Of a DNA stretch of 64,000 nucleotides, positions 54,763-62,713 are shown piece by piece. Position 1 is the stretch's first letter, and every line of letters starts with the position of its first letter. The DNA comes from Helicobacter canis. Its GTDB lineage: Bacteria > Campylobacterota > Campylobacteria > Campylobacterales > Helicobacteraceae. A program made the translations under genes and the position numbers. The stretch covers positions 100,352-164,351 of the forward strand of contig NZ_VXKE01000019.1 of NCBI RefSeq assembly GCF_008693005.1, given 5' to 3'. The notes below the pieces were generated by a model. It had not been told where the DNA came from and did not search any database. It was given only the letters and a program-made list of their open reading frames with translations.

Positions 54763-55446
54763 TTAATGCCACATTGTAGTAATGCCTGCATAAATATTCC
54801 ATAAACCAAGTAGCACCATAGCTATAAAGCTTACCCAAAATGCCTGCTTTTTATACGCGCTAAGCGCACTGCCTAGCATACCTAGTCCTAGCATACTAGG
54901 CAAGCTCCCTAGCCAGAATACGCTCATCACACATACAGCTCCAAGCACACCACTAAGTCCTAGGATTTGCTCATTAAGCGTATAAAGCGCGAAAAAATAC
55001 ACCAGCCCACAAGGCAGGAGTCCATTGAGCACGCCAATGCCAAAAAAGCTCCATAAAGAGCGTGATTGAAGCAGCGCGCCAAAGCTCCTGCTAAGCCACC
55101 TAGAATCCTGTATCCTTGGCTCTAGAGCGCGCAAAACTTTTGGAAAAAAGCCATAGCATATCGCATACACAATTAGCAGCACCCCTACAAATAAGCTTGC
55201 AAACTCGCGCCACAAATGATGCAGCGCAAATGCCTTGCCAAGTAGGGCAAATACTACGCCAATGCACACATAGCTACACCATCGCCCTAGGCTATATGCC
55301 AAATGCCCCGCCCAGCTAGGGCTTTTGATCTGCGTATAGGCTAGCACAATCCCCCCGCACATTCCCGCGCAATGTCCAAGAGAGAGCGTAAATGCGCTTA
55401 TAAATACCAAGCTTAAGGGGATTAGAGTGGATTCTACTAGCTCCAT
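54763..55446 (-). CDS. TauE/SafE-type (UreH-like) membrane protein
   Basis: 227 residues, six membrane helices in two similar halves. GHCAGMCGG in the first and GLLPCGLVYFF in the second are the paired Cys/Pro motifs of the DsbD-like/UreH-like transmembrane family. Such proteins are linked to metal or reductant transport, often for cbb3 oxidase assembly; the role here is inferred. It ends 7 nt before gmhB, the same neighbourhood as in H. pylori. Confidence 0.85.
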   Translation of the reverse strand: MELVESTLIPLSLVFISAFTLSLGHCAGMCGGIVLAYTQIKSPSWAGHLAYSLGRWCSYVCIGVVFALLGKAFALHHLWREFASLFVGVLLIVYAICYGFFPKVLRALEPRIQDSRWLSRSFGALLQSRSLWSFFGIGVLNGLLPCGLVYFFALYTLNEQILGLSGVLGAVCVMSVFWLGSLPSMLGLGMLGSALSAYKKQAFWVSFIAMVLLGLWNIYAGITTMWH

Positions 55447-55459
55447 CGCTAGAATCTAG

Positions 55460-55867
55460 CTAGACCATTCTCTTGATTAGATCGCGCCTATCAAGTCCCT
55501 TTTTCACGCTTGCTTCAAGCTCTTTGGCTATGGCTGGGTTTTTTTCACTCATATCATCAAGGGCTTGTAGCACTAGGTCAGCTTGGACATTTGGGTGCTT
55601 GCTAAGGCAGTAGAGAAAAAATCTCTTTTGTGTCGTGGTCATCTCAAGCTCATCGTAGTGTGCAAAAAGCTTAGCGACAGCTTGGGCTAGCTGCTCATTA
55701 GAGCTGGAGGAAAACTCAAGCGGTAGGAGCATTGTCTCAAAGTTGATGATCTCATACTCATCGCTAGAGTCTTTTACAGGAGCTGGCTTACTAAAACGCG
55801 CTACCACAATCACACAGGCTAAAATCACAAAGATAAACAAACTTAGATAAAAGAGCAGCTCTTCCAT
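55460..55867 (-). CDS. Single-helix membrane protein, unknown function
   Basis: 135 residues. One N-terminal helix (LLFYLSLFIFVILACVIVVA), then an acidic stretch and a helical domain (NEQLAQAVAKLFAHYDELEM to the end). I do not recognise a family. It is probably co-transcribed with the downstream TauE-like and gmhB genes. Confidence 0.75.
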   Translation of the reverse strand: MEELLFYLSLFIFVILACVIVVARFSKPAPVKDSSDEYEIINFETMLLPLEFSSSSNEQLAQAVAKLFAHYDELEMTTTQKRFFLYCLSKHPNVQADLVLQALDDMSEKNPAIAKELEASVKKGLDRRDLIKRMV

Positions 55868-56004
55868 TGCTATACCTTAAACACCCAATTTTTCATAATT
55901 TTGGTAGAATTTTAGCTTATTTTTTATCATTTTGCTCGCAAACATTGGGGCTTATTGGGGGGCTTTAACTTGGGCTTCACGCGAGATTTACACTAGGATA
56001 GCAA

Positions 56005-57699
56005 ATGACAGCACATCATCTCCCACCAGCTAGAATCCAGCTTTTACAAGAGCTAGCACACACTTATGGCACGCCGCTTTATGTCTATGATATGCCCCAA
56101 ATTGCGCGTAATTTCACAGCATTTAAGCAAGCCTTTAGTGGTCGCAAATCGCTTATATGCTACGCCTTGAAGGCAAACTCCAACCTTAGCGTTTTGCGCC
56201 TTTTGGCTGAGCTTGGTAGCGGGGCGGACTGCGTCTCTATCGGCGAAGTTAGGCGCGCACTTTTAGCTGGAATCCCAGCGTATAAAATCATCTTCTCTGG
56301 CGTGGGGAAAAGAGATGATGAGATCAAGCAGGCATTAGAGCTTGGGATTTTGTTTATCAATGTGGAGTCCTTTGAAGAGCTAAAGCGTGTAGAAGCTATC
56401 GCTAAAGAGCTAGCACAGGAGCTAGAATCTAAAGAGCAAAAGCTAGAATCTAGCAAAGATTCATTGCAAAAGGCGCGCATTTCTATCCGTGTCAATCCCA
56501 ATATCGATGCCAAAACCCACCCCTATATCTCCACAGGCTTGCACGAAAATAAATTTGGCGTGGATATGGATAGTGCGAAACAAATGTATCTCTATGCGCA
56601 TAAATCCGCATTTTTAGAGCCTATTGGAATCCACTTCCACATAGGTAGCCAGCTCACAGAGCTAGAGCCACTCATAGAAGCCTCGCGTAAAATCGCTGAT
56701 CTCGCACGCTCACTTGTCGCCCTTGGGATCAATCTGCGCTTTTTTGACATCGGTGGGGGGCTTGGAATATGCTATGAAGATGAAAAGCCCATCGATTTAT
56801 ATGCCTATGCGCAGGGGATTCTAAGCACGCTTAGTGGCTGTGATTGGACGATTATATGCGAGCCGGGCAGAAGGATTGTGGGCGATAGTGGGCTACTGCT
56901 TACGCGCGTGATTAGCCAAAAGCACACAGAATCTAAGCGGTTTGTTATTGTTGATGCGGGTATGAATGATTTGATGAGACCGGCGTTGTATGGTGCGTTT
57001 CATCAGCCTATTGTGCTAGGCTATGGTAGGGATTCGGCTTTGGGTAGTCATTCCGCAGATTTTAGGGATTTGGAGACAACCGCAGACCTCAAGTCTAGCT
57101 CTGCCCCCAAATCCCTAAAAAACCACGAAAGCCCCACCGCAAATCCTAGAATCCTAGAAGAAAATCAGGCTTCTTTGTCATTGCGAGCGGTATCCGCGAA
57201 GCAATCCACACTAGAATCTAGCGCGCAAGTGGATTCTAGCACCACAACAACTCTAAACGAGCCAACAAAGGATTCTAGGATTTGCGATGAGAAAACAAGG
57301 CGCAGCCGCAGTTTCTTTAGTAAATCGGGGCTTTCAAGCGATTGGCAAGGGAGTTACCTTAGTGGAGACCTGCGACAATCGCGCAGAATCGCCGATTTAT
57401 CGCGCAAAGCCGAATCCTCCAGCGAGCAGCCAATGCCAAAAGCTGACATTGTGGGACCTGTGTGCGAGAGCAGCGATACCTTTTGCAAAAATATCGCTCT
57501 GCCTCCTTTGCATAATGGCACGCTGCTAGGCTTTGAAAACGCCGGGGCGTATGGATACTCTATGGCTAGCACTTATAATGCCAGAATGCGCCCAGCAGAA
57601 GTGGGGATTTATGCAGATGGGGCGAGATTGATTAAGCCTAGAGAGAGCTTTGAAGCAAGTGTGGCTGATGAGCTAGCTTTGCTAGATTCTAGTAAATAG
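56005..57699 (+). CDS. lysA: Diaminopimelate decarboxylase with an in-frame repeat insertion
   Basis: Makes lysine from meso-diaminopimelate. 564 residues against about 400-420 normally. PLP lysine K56 in CYALKANSN; FFDIGGGLGICYEDE; CEPGRRIVGDSG; MNDLMRPALYGAFHQPIVL. Residues about 340-476 are foreign: Ser/Lys/Arg-rich, low complexity and made of dispersed repeats. The enzyme then resumes at ADIVGPVCESSDTF (active-site Cys487) and GAYGYSMASTYNARMRPAEV. The catalytic parts are intact, so it may still be active. A smaller motif-derived addition is at about residues 137-153 (ELESKEQKLESSKDS). Confidence 0.93.
   Translation: MTAHHLPPARIQLLQELAHTYGTPLYVYDMPQIARNFTAFKQAFSGRKSLICYALKANSNLSVLRLLAELGSGADCVSIGEVRRALLAGIPAYKIIFSGVGKRDDEIKQALELGILFINVESFEELKRVEAIAKELAQELESKEQKLESSKDSLQKARISIRVNPNIDAKTHPYISTGLHENKFGVDMDSAKQMYLYAHKSAFLEPIGIHFHIGSQLTELEPLIEASRKIADLARSLVALGINLRFFDIGGGLGICYEDEKPIDLYAYAQGILSTLSGCDWTIICEPGRRIVGDSGLLLTRVISQKHTESKRFVIVDAGMNDLMRPALYGAFHQPIVLGYGRDSALGSHSADFRDLETTADLKSSSAPKSLKNHESPTANPRILEENQASLSLRAVSAKQSTLESSAQVDSSTTTTLNEPTKDSRICDEKTRRSRSFFSKSGLSSDWQGSYLSGDLRQSRRIADLSRKAESSSEQPMPKADIVGPVCESSDTFCKNIALPPLHNGTLLGFENAGAYGYSMASTYNARMRPAEVGIYADGARLIKPRESFEASVADELALLDSSK
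57030..57417 (+). mobile_element. Intragenic mosaic repeat element in lysA
   Basis: 388 bp bounded by GGATTCGGCTTTG (57030-57042) and its inverse CAAAGCCGAATCC (57405-57417). Inside are a perfect 13-bp inverted repeat (57061-57073 and 57107-57119), a type A repeat (57176-57208) and a type B core (57347-57370). No transposase is present. The reading frame is open throughout. The inverted ends and the copies elsewhere suggest a non-autonomous mobile element or a nest of them. I see no target-site duplication. Confidence 0.65.
57176..57208. repeat. Dispersed repeat, type A, second copy
   Basis: TGTCATTGCGAGCGG, TA, TCCGCGAAGCAATCCA; an imperfect hairpin. Followed by ACTAGAATCTAGCGCGC as in the copy at 3002-3037. 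Here it encodes SLRAVSAKQST inside LysA. Confidence 0.8.
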
Positions 57700-57724
57700 C
57701 CCTGAAGGTATTTTTTGCAAGACA

Positions 57725-59017
57725 TTATTTTGTGAATCTTGCTTTGCAAGCGCGGTAGGCAAAGCCTAAAGGGTTTTTGAGTAGGGCTATGATTTTATCA
57801 ACTCGCAGCTGCATTGCTTGCAGATCCTTGCTTAGTGCGTGGGCATAGTCTTCTAGGCTTGCAAAGCTAGATTCTAGCTCTATAAGCTGCTTGGCAAAGG
57901 GCGTTGTTTTCCGCGCTAGATCCCACCAGATCGCGCGCTCATAGCCAAACATTGGCAAATGTGTAGAATCTAGCGCGAGATAGGGGGAGTCCCAGGGCTT
58001 TGGCTCACACACATAGTGGATAATCTTTCTTGCAGCAAAGCTTTGTGCTAGTGGGTTTTTGTAGGAGAGTGCGTTTGCTATGCGGTATTCATAGAATCGA
58101 TATTGATTATAAAACTGCGTTTGGAGATTCCAGCTTATATCAAGGTAGTGGGCATTCTCTCCTACCACGGCATTAAGCGCATCTTGGTCAAAGTATAGCG
58201 CGCAGTAGGTGTTAAGAAACTCTACACATCGCTGCTCGATTCGCTTCTCTCTCCACTTGGGGAGATTTATGAGCATCATTCCAGAATTAAAGTAGATATG
58301 CTTTGGGCTAAAGTGATAGGGTGCGCCTGTGGCATCGCGCGCGCTTAAAGGGGACTGCTTGGAGACCACATCTCTTACCACCGCTATAATGGAGTCTTGC
58401 ATATGATTTGCAAATATCTCTCTCACATCACTTAAAGCTAGCATATCTACATCTAAATATAGGGCTTTTTGCACACTCTCTGGCACAAAACGGGCGAGAA
58501 ATAGTCGGCTGTAAATCACGCGAGTTTGGTTTTTTGGGGCGTTGATCGTATCTAAAAGCGTGGCGCAATCGTGCGTGCTGATTGTGCAAGGATGTGTGCT
58601 ATTTAGCAAGGATTCTAGGGCAGGTAGTTTGGCTAGCTCTTGGGGGCTATCTTCATCAAAGCCCCTAGAATCTAGCAGGATATGGAAAGCAAAGGGCGCG
58701 CTATTAGTGGCATTGGCGTGGGCTATGATGCTGTGTAGAAGCACGGATAAATATTTGAGGTAGGGGGTGGAAGAGTTGAAAAAGATATGGTGGGCTTCTT
58801 GGGAGGATTCGGCTTTGCTTGGTTTGGGCGTTGGCTTTTGCGCGCTTTTGCGGGAGTCTGCGCTGGAGTCTTGGTCATTACCGCTTAGGTAACTCCCTTC
58901 ACCTCCAGCTTGACAACCCACAAAACGAAGTTTCTTTAGAAAATCATCGCAAAATCCTGCCGCCTGCGACTTGTTTAAATTTTTGGCGTTTTCAAAAGTA
59001 GATTCTAGGCTAGGCAT
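57725..59017 (-). CDS. Glycosyltransferase family 8 protein with repeat-derived N-terminus
   Basis: About 430 residues from ATG 59017. The GT8 domain begins near residue 75 (HIFFNSSTPYLKYLSVLLHS), with ALYLDVDMLALSDV (the DXD metal site), YFNSGMMLINLPKWRE, and FDQDALNAV. GT8 enzymes transfer glucose or galactose to LPS in the cytoplasm. The first 75 residues are unusual and hold a type B repeat reading EGSYLSGNDQD, followed by Lys/Pro/Ser-rich sequence. The start overlaps the end of the radical SAM gene. Confidence 0.88.
   Translation of the reverse strand: MPSLESTFENAKNLNKSQAAGFCDDFLKKLRFVGCQAGGEGSYLSGNDQDSSADSRKSAQKPTPKPSKAESSQEAHHIFFNSSTPYLKYLSVLLHSIIAHANATNSAPFAFHILLDSRGFDEDSPQELAKLPALESLLNSTHPCTISTHDCATLLDTINAPKNQTRVIYSRLFLARFVPESVQKALYLDVDMLALSDVREIFANHMQDSIIAVVRDVVSKQSPLSARDATGAPYHFSPKHIYFNSGMMLINLPKWREKRIEQRCVEFLNTYCALYFDQDALNAVVGENAHYLDISWNLQTQFYNQYRFYEYRIANALSYKNPLAQSFAARKIIHYVCEPKPWDSPYLALDSTHLPMFGYERAIWWDLARKTTPFAKQLIELESSFASLEDYAHALSKDLQAMQLRVDKIIALLKNPLGFAYRACKARFTK
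58805..58980 (-). repeat. Mosaic repeat block, type B, in the GT8 gene
   Basis: On the minus strand: AGGATTTTGCGATGA, the core at 58899-58873 (identical over 27 bp to 2860-2886), and the end CAAAGCCGAATCCTCC (58817-58805 and beyond), which matches the lysA element. The block is in frame with the host gene. Confidence 0.75.
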
Positions 59018-60026
59018 TCTCAACCGCTCCTAGCACACATTTTTTACAAATCTCATTGCTTGCAAACTCCCCTCTTTTATGCAATTCCCGTAGCTCTTGC
59101 ATCTTCCCCCAGAAGCCCTCTATATCTACTCGCCCACTTTGCTTATAAGATTCTAGGATATTGCCTAAAGCTAGCTTCTCCCCCCAAAATGTGCAGCAAG
59201 GAAGCACATTGCCCTCAGCAGTGATGACAAGCTGCTTGTAGGGAAAAGAGCAGGAGAAATTATGCTTTTTTGTCGTGGTTTTGGAGAGTATGGACTCTTT
59301 CTTTTTGGTAGGTAGCACCATCTCTTGCACGCCAATCATATCTGCCTTATTCTGCCAAAATGCTAGGAAATCTTGCAGCTCAAATTCATTCCTTTGTGTG
59401 CGGACAAAATTCACCCGCACAAGCGGTGTTAGGGAGTTTGCTTGCTTTTTGTAGGCTAGAAGAGCTAGGACATTTTCTACCACGCGCTTATAGTCTCCGC
59501 CGGGGCGGATAATGTCATAGACTTCTTTAGAGATCGCATCAATGGAGATTTGCAAGCGATCTAGCCCAGATTCTACCAAAGAGCGTATGCGGTTTTCATT
59601 CAGCAAAAGCCCATTGCTAGAGAAATACACATCAAGCACCCCAGCCTTTTTGGCATAGGTGATAAAGCGTTCTAAATCCTTGCGCAAAAGCGGCTCGTTT
59701 AGGTAGTTTAGCTTGATCGCCTTTAAGCCCTTTGGCACGCCATCATCGATGATTTTGCAAAAGAGCTCATAGGGGAAGTTTAGATGTGATTTTTCTGCAT
59801 TGCTCTCCATTGATAGTGGGCACATAGGGCAGGCGAGATTGCAAGTAGCATTTAGCTCAAAGTCGATTTGTATGGGGTAGGGGGTGATTATCTCTAGCTT
59901 TTGTGCTTTGGCGTAAGTGTCTCGGTAGCTGCGCCAAAGGATAGGGTCATTGATGGCTTGCAGCAGCTCTATTTTCTCCGCCCCTAGAATCCCTGTAAGC
60001 TCGCTTGCGTTACGCTGTAGTTCCAT
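59010..60026 (-). CDS. Radical SAM/SPASM domain protein
   Basis: 338 residues. SAM-cluster motif CNLACPMCP near residue 63, LNYLNEPLLRKDL, SSNGLLLNE, and a C-terminal SPASM-type cysteine set (CSFPYKQLVITAEGNVLPCC and EICKKC) for auxiliary clusters. It probably modifies a sugar or peptide. Its place between rfbF and a GT8 gene suggests surface glycan synthesis, which is inference. Product unknown. Confidence 0.88.
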   Translation of the reverse strand: MELQRNASELTGILGAEKIELLQAINDPILWRSYRDTYAKAQKLEIITPYPIQIDFELNATCNLACPMCPLSMESNAEKSHLNFPYELFCKIIDDGVPKGLKAIKLNYLNEPLLRKDLERFITYAKKAGVLDVYFSSNGLLLNENRIRSLVESGLDRLQISIDAISKEVYDIIRPGGDYKRVVENVLALLAYKKQANSLTPLVRVNFVRTQRNEFELQDFLAFWQNKADMIGVQEMVLPTKKKESILSKTTTKKHNFSCSFPYKQLVITAEGNVLPCCTFWGEKLALGNILESYKQSGRVDIEGFWGKMQELRELHKRGEFASNEICKKCVLGAVENA

Positions 60027-60027
60027 A

Positions 60028-60852
60028 CTAGTCCTTTGTGGTTTGTGATTGCCATAGTGCCCAAGGTGCGCTGCCGCTGCTCCATAGCTCTATGAGCTTA
60101 TTTCTATCGCGCAGGGTGTCCATACACTGCCAGAATCCATAATGCTTATAGGCATAGAGATTGTTAGAAGCGCATAGATTGCGCAAGGGCTCTTGCTCAA
60201 AGACACAAGCCTTATCGCTTGAGAGATACTCAAACACACTAGGCTCACAGATGAAAAACCCAGCATTGATCCACCCGCCTTGCGCACTAGAATCTAGCTG
60301 CGCTAGATCGCCTTTGGGCTTTTCATAAAATGAGCTAACTCTCTCTCCGCTCTCATCAAAGTGTAGCGCGCCAAATCGCCCTTCAGGCAGCACAGAAGTC
60401 ATCGTTACTGCGCCTTTGTGCTTCTTGTGGAAATCTAGCAGTGCGTGCAGGTCAATATCGCCTAGCCCATCACCATAAGTTAGGGCGAATCGCTCACCCC
60501 CTATATAGTCTCTTGCTTGGTAGATTCTAGAGCCTGTCATATTCTCCTGTCCGGTGTAGAGTATGGTGATTGTCCAAGGCTCGACCTTGCTGCTATGGAT
60601 TTGCAGGGAGTTTGTAGAGAGATCGATGGTTACATTGCTATATCGCATAGTGTAGCTTGTGAAGTATTCTTTAATAATGTGGGATTTGTAGCCTGTTAAG
60701 ATGACAAAGTCATTAAACCCATAGAATCCATAGAGTTTCATAATATGCCACAAAATGGGATAGCCGCCGATTTCTACCATAGGTTTTGGCTTGAAGCTTG
60801 TCTCTTCAGCAAGCCTTGTCCCAAGCCCACCGGCTAAAATTAGCACTTTCAC
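60028..60852 (-). CDS. rfbF: Glucose-1-phosphate cytidylyltransferase
   Basis: Makes CDP-glucose from CTP and glucose 1-phosphate. 274 residues. LILAGGLGTRLAEETSFKPKPMVEIGG at the N-terminus, MTGSRIYQARDYIGGERFALTYGDGLGDIDL, and GGWINAGFFICEP are diagnostic for RfbF. It starts 2 nt from the radical SAM gene. The usual partner CDP-glucose 4,6-dehydratase (rfbG) is not next to it. Confidence 0.95.
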   Translation of the reverse strand: MKVLILAGGLGTRLAEETSFKPKPMVEIGGYPILWHIMKLYGFYGFNDFVILTGYKSHIIKEYFTSYTMRYSNVTIDLSTNSLQIHSSKVEPWTITILYTGQENMTGSRIYQARDYIGGERFALTYGDGLGDIDLHALLDFHKKHKGAVTMTSVLPEGRFGALHFDESGERVSSFYEKPKGDLAQLDSSAQGGWINAGFFICEPSVFEYLSSDKACVFEQEPLRNLCASNNLYAYKHYGFWQCMDTLRDRNKLIELWSSGSAPWALWQSQTTKD

Positions 60853-60922
60853 GCTGCACCTTTCTCTTGCACTTTGGTAAAACTTTGGCGAGATTATAGG
60901 GGTAAAAAGTTTTAACCATACT

Positions 60923-60942
60923 TAATAATTAGGGAATTATTA
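60923..60942. promoter_or_regulatory. TAATAATT-AGGG-AATTATTA inverted repeat, possible operator
   Basis: A perfect 8-bp inverted repeat with a 4-base spacer, in the AT-rich divergent region between rfbF and the small HTH gene. The half-site resembles that of the H. pylori Fur consensus (TAATAATnATTATTA), but the spacing is wider by three bases. It could be the operator of the HTH protein itself. Low certainty. Confidence 0.4.
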
Positions 60943-61034
60943 CTTATAAAACTAGAATATATAGTAAATATTACTTTGTTTATTTTTATGCTAAGAGTTT
61001 ATATGCTTGCAGAAACACCAATGCAAGGTCGCTT

Positions 61035-61286
61035 ATGTCAAGCTCCACACCTAAGCTAGAATCTAGCCAAGCCCCCAAAGCCCCCAAGCAAAAAAGCGGC
61101 AAGCAGCTCTTCCAGCGCGATATGGCTGGGATTTTGGGCATTGATACTAAAACGCTCTATAATTGGAAAAAGCATAAGCCAAATCTTTACCGCATTGTTA
61201 TGCTAGGCTTTAAATTTGACGAGCTGCTAGAGTGTAGCAAGAGAAATTATGCAGAGCTTTTGGAGATAGAAGCGCATCTTACTTAG
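61035..61286 (+). CDS. Small helix-turn-helix protein
   Basis: 83 residues. After a Lys/Pro/Ser-rich start, DMAGILGIDTKTLYNWKKHKPNLYRIVMLG is a helix-turn-helix like those of short epsilon-proteobacterial regulators. The start ATG at 61035 has no strong ribosome site; the upstream 60853-61034 is AT-rich with the inverted repeat at 60923. Targets unknown. Confidence 0.75.
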   Translation: MSSSTPKLESSQAPKAPKQKSGKQLFQRDMAGILGIDTKTLYNWKKHKPNLYRIVMLGFKFDELLECSKRNYAELLEIEAHLT

Positions 61287-61327
61287 CGGCATAAGGCTGG
61301 TAGATTCTGCTAGATTCTAGCTAGAAT

Positions 61328-61984
61328 CTACTTCGCGCGCGCTTCTAGGGATTTGGCAAGCCGACTTAGCGGGAAGCACATCGCAAAATACCCCACAAGC
61401 AACGCGCCATATATGGCAAATGCCGCTGTGGGGATAGAGCGATTTGCTTCTATGATCTGGCGCCCTACTTGCAGCATATCGGCAATACCGATGAAAAGCA
61501 GCAGTGAAGTGGTCTTAATCAGCCTTGTAAAAAGATTGATAAGCCCGGGCAAAAGCCGCTTACTCGCAATGGGCAAGATGACAAAGAGCTGCACACTAAG
61601 GGGGGAGAGCCCAAGGGATAGGGCAGCTTCTTTTTGGTGTTTATCGACACTTTGCAGTGCCCCCCGCACCAGATCTGCCATCTCAGCACCTCCCCAGAAG
61701 CTAAAGACTAGCACCGCCACTGCGATATTTGATAGACTTATATGCAAGAGCTGGGGCAAGCCAAAGTAGCACACATAGAGCAAAGCTAGGATAGGGATCA
61801 GCCGCACAGATTCTAGGTAGAGCTTGCAGGCTATGCGCAAAATCCTAGAGCTAGATACCATCATAAGCCCCACAATCGTGCCAATGACAATGGAGCAAGC
61901 AATTGAAGCAAGTGCGATAGAGAAGCTAACGCCAATGCCTTGTAGGAGTCTGGTAAGATTGTGGATATTATAGAGCACTTCCAT
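61328..61984 (-). CDS. Polar amino-acid ABC transporter permease (second)
   Basis: 218 residues from ATG 61984 (AGGAAG upstream). HisM/GlnP-type permease: five helices, with GGAEMADLVRGALQSVDKHQKEAALSLGLSPL, the EAA loop that contacts the ATPase. Preceded by the related permease 62018-62713. No ATPase or binding protein is adjacent; the glnQ at 44624 may serve it. Confidence 0.92.
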   Translation of the reverse strand: MEVLYNIHNLTRLLQGIGVSFSIALASIACSIVIGTIVGLMMVSSSRILRIACKLYLESVRLIPILALLYVCYFGLPQLLHISLSNIAVAVLVFSFWGGAEMADLVRGALQSVDKHQKEAALSLGLSPLSVQLFVILPIASKRLLPGLINLFTRLIKTTSLLLFIGIADMLQVGRQIIEANRSIPTAAFAIYGALLVGYFAMCFPLSRLAKSLEARAK

Positions 61985-62017
61985 CACACTTCCTTTACAC
62001 TTTCTTATTTATCGGGC

Positions 62018-62713
62018 TTATAGTCGCTTGTTTAGGTGGGATTCTAGCGCGCTTGCTGCTAAAGAAATAGGCAAAAGCAGCACGACATACATTAAAAGCA
62101 GCATAGCGAGAGCCTCATAAGTTTTCCCATACAAATCAATAATATCCTTACTAATGTATAAAATATCTCCCAATGCCAAAATCCCCACAACAGAAGTTTC
62201 CTTGATGAGAAAGATCACATTTGCTGTGATCCCGGGTAGGGCGACTCCAAGCCCTTGGGGTAGCACGACAAAGCGTAGTATATTTAGGCGGGAAAGCCCT
62301 ATGCTAAGTGCAGATTCTACCTGTGTCTTGCTAATGCTCCCAAGCCCGGCACGGAAGCTCTCGCACATATACCCCCCGCCAAGAAATGCCAGCGCAGTGC
62401 TCGCGCAAGTAAAGGCAGAGAGCGTGATACCTACCTTTGGCAAAGCAAAGTAGAGAAAAAAGAGCTGGATAAGTAAGGGTGTATTGCGTGCTACTTCGAC
62501 ATAGCTTGTGATAGCAAAGCGCGTGGCTTGCAAAAGTGCGCGCTTAAGCTTGCCGCTATTAGCTAGCTCACGCTCGCACTCTATAAGCACGCACGCACAC
62601 AAAAGCCCTATGACAATAGCCAGCGCAATGCCACAAAGTGAGATAGTGATTGTAAGAAGCAGCCCGCTTTTAAACAGCCCAATATGCTGCCAAATAAATG
62701 CAAAATCAAGCAT
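62018..62713 (-). CDS. Polar amino-acid ABC transporter permease (first)
   Basis: 231 residues from ATG 62713; a longer frame to 62752 lies inside the previous gene. Five helices; EAA loop GGGYMCESFRAGLGSISKTQVESALSIGLSRLNIL. SYVEVARNTPLLIQLFFLYFALP is typical of GlnP/HisQ permeases. Its start overlaps the end of the DUF5718 gene by 8 nt, so the three genes form an operon. Confidence 0.92.
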   Translation of the reverse strand: MLDFAFIWQHIGLFKSGLLLTITISLCGIALAIVIGLLCACVLIECERELANSGKLKRALLQATRFAITSYVEVARNTPLLIQLFFLYFALPKVGITLSAFTCASTALAFLGGGYMCESFRAGLGSISKTQVESALSIGLSRLNILRFVVLPQGLGVALPGITANVIFLIKETSVVGILALGDILYISKDIIDLYGKTYEALAMLLLMYVVLLLPISLAASALESHLNKRL

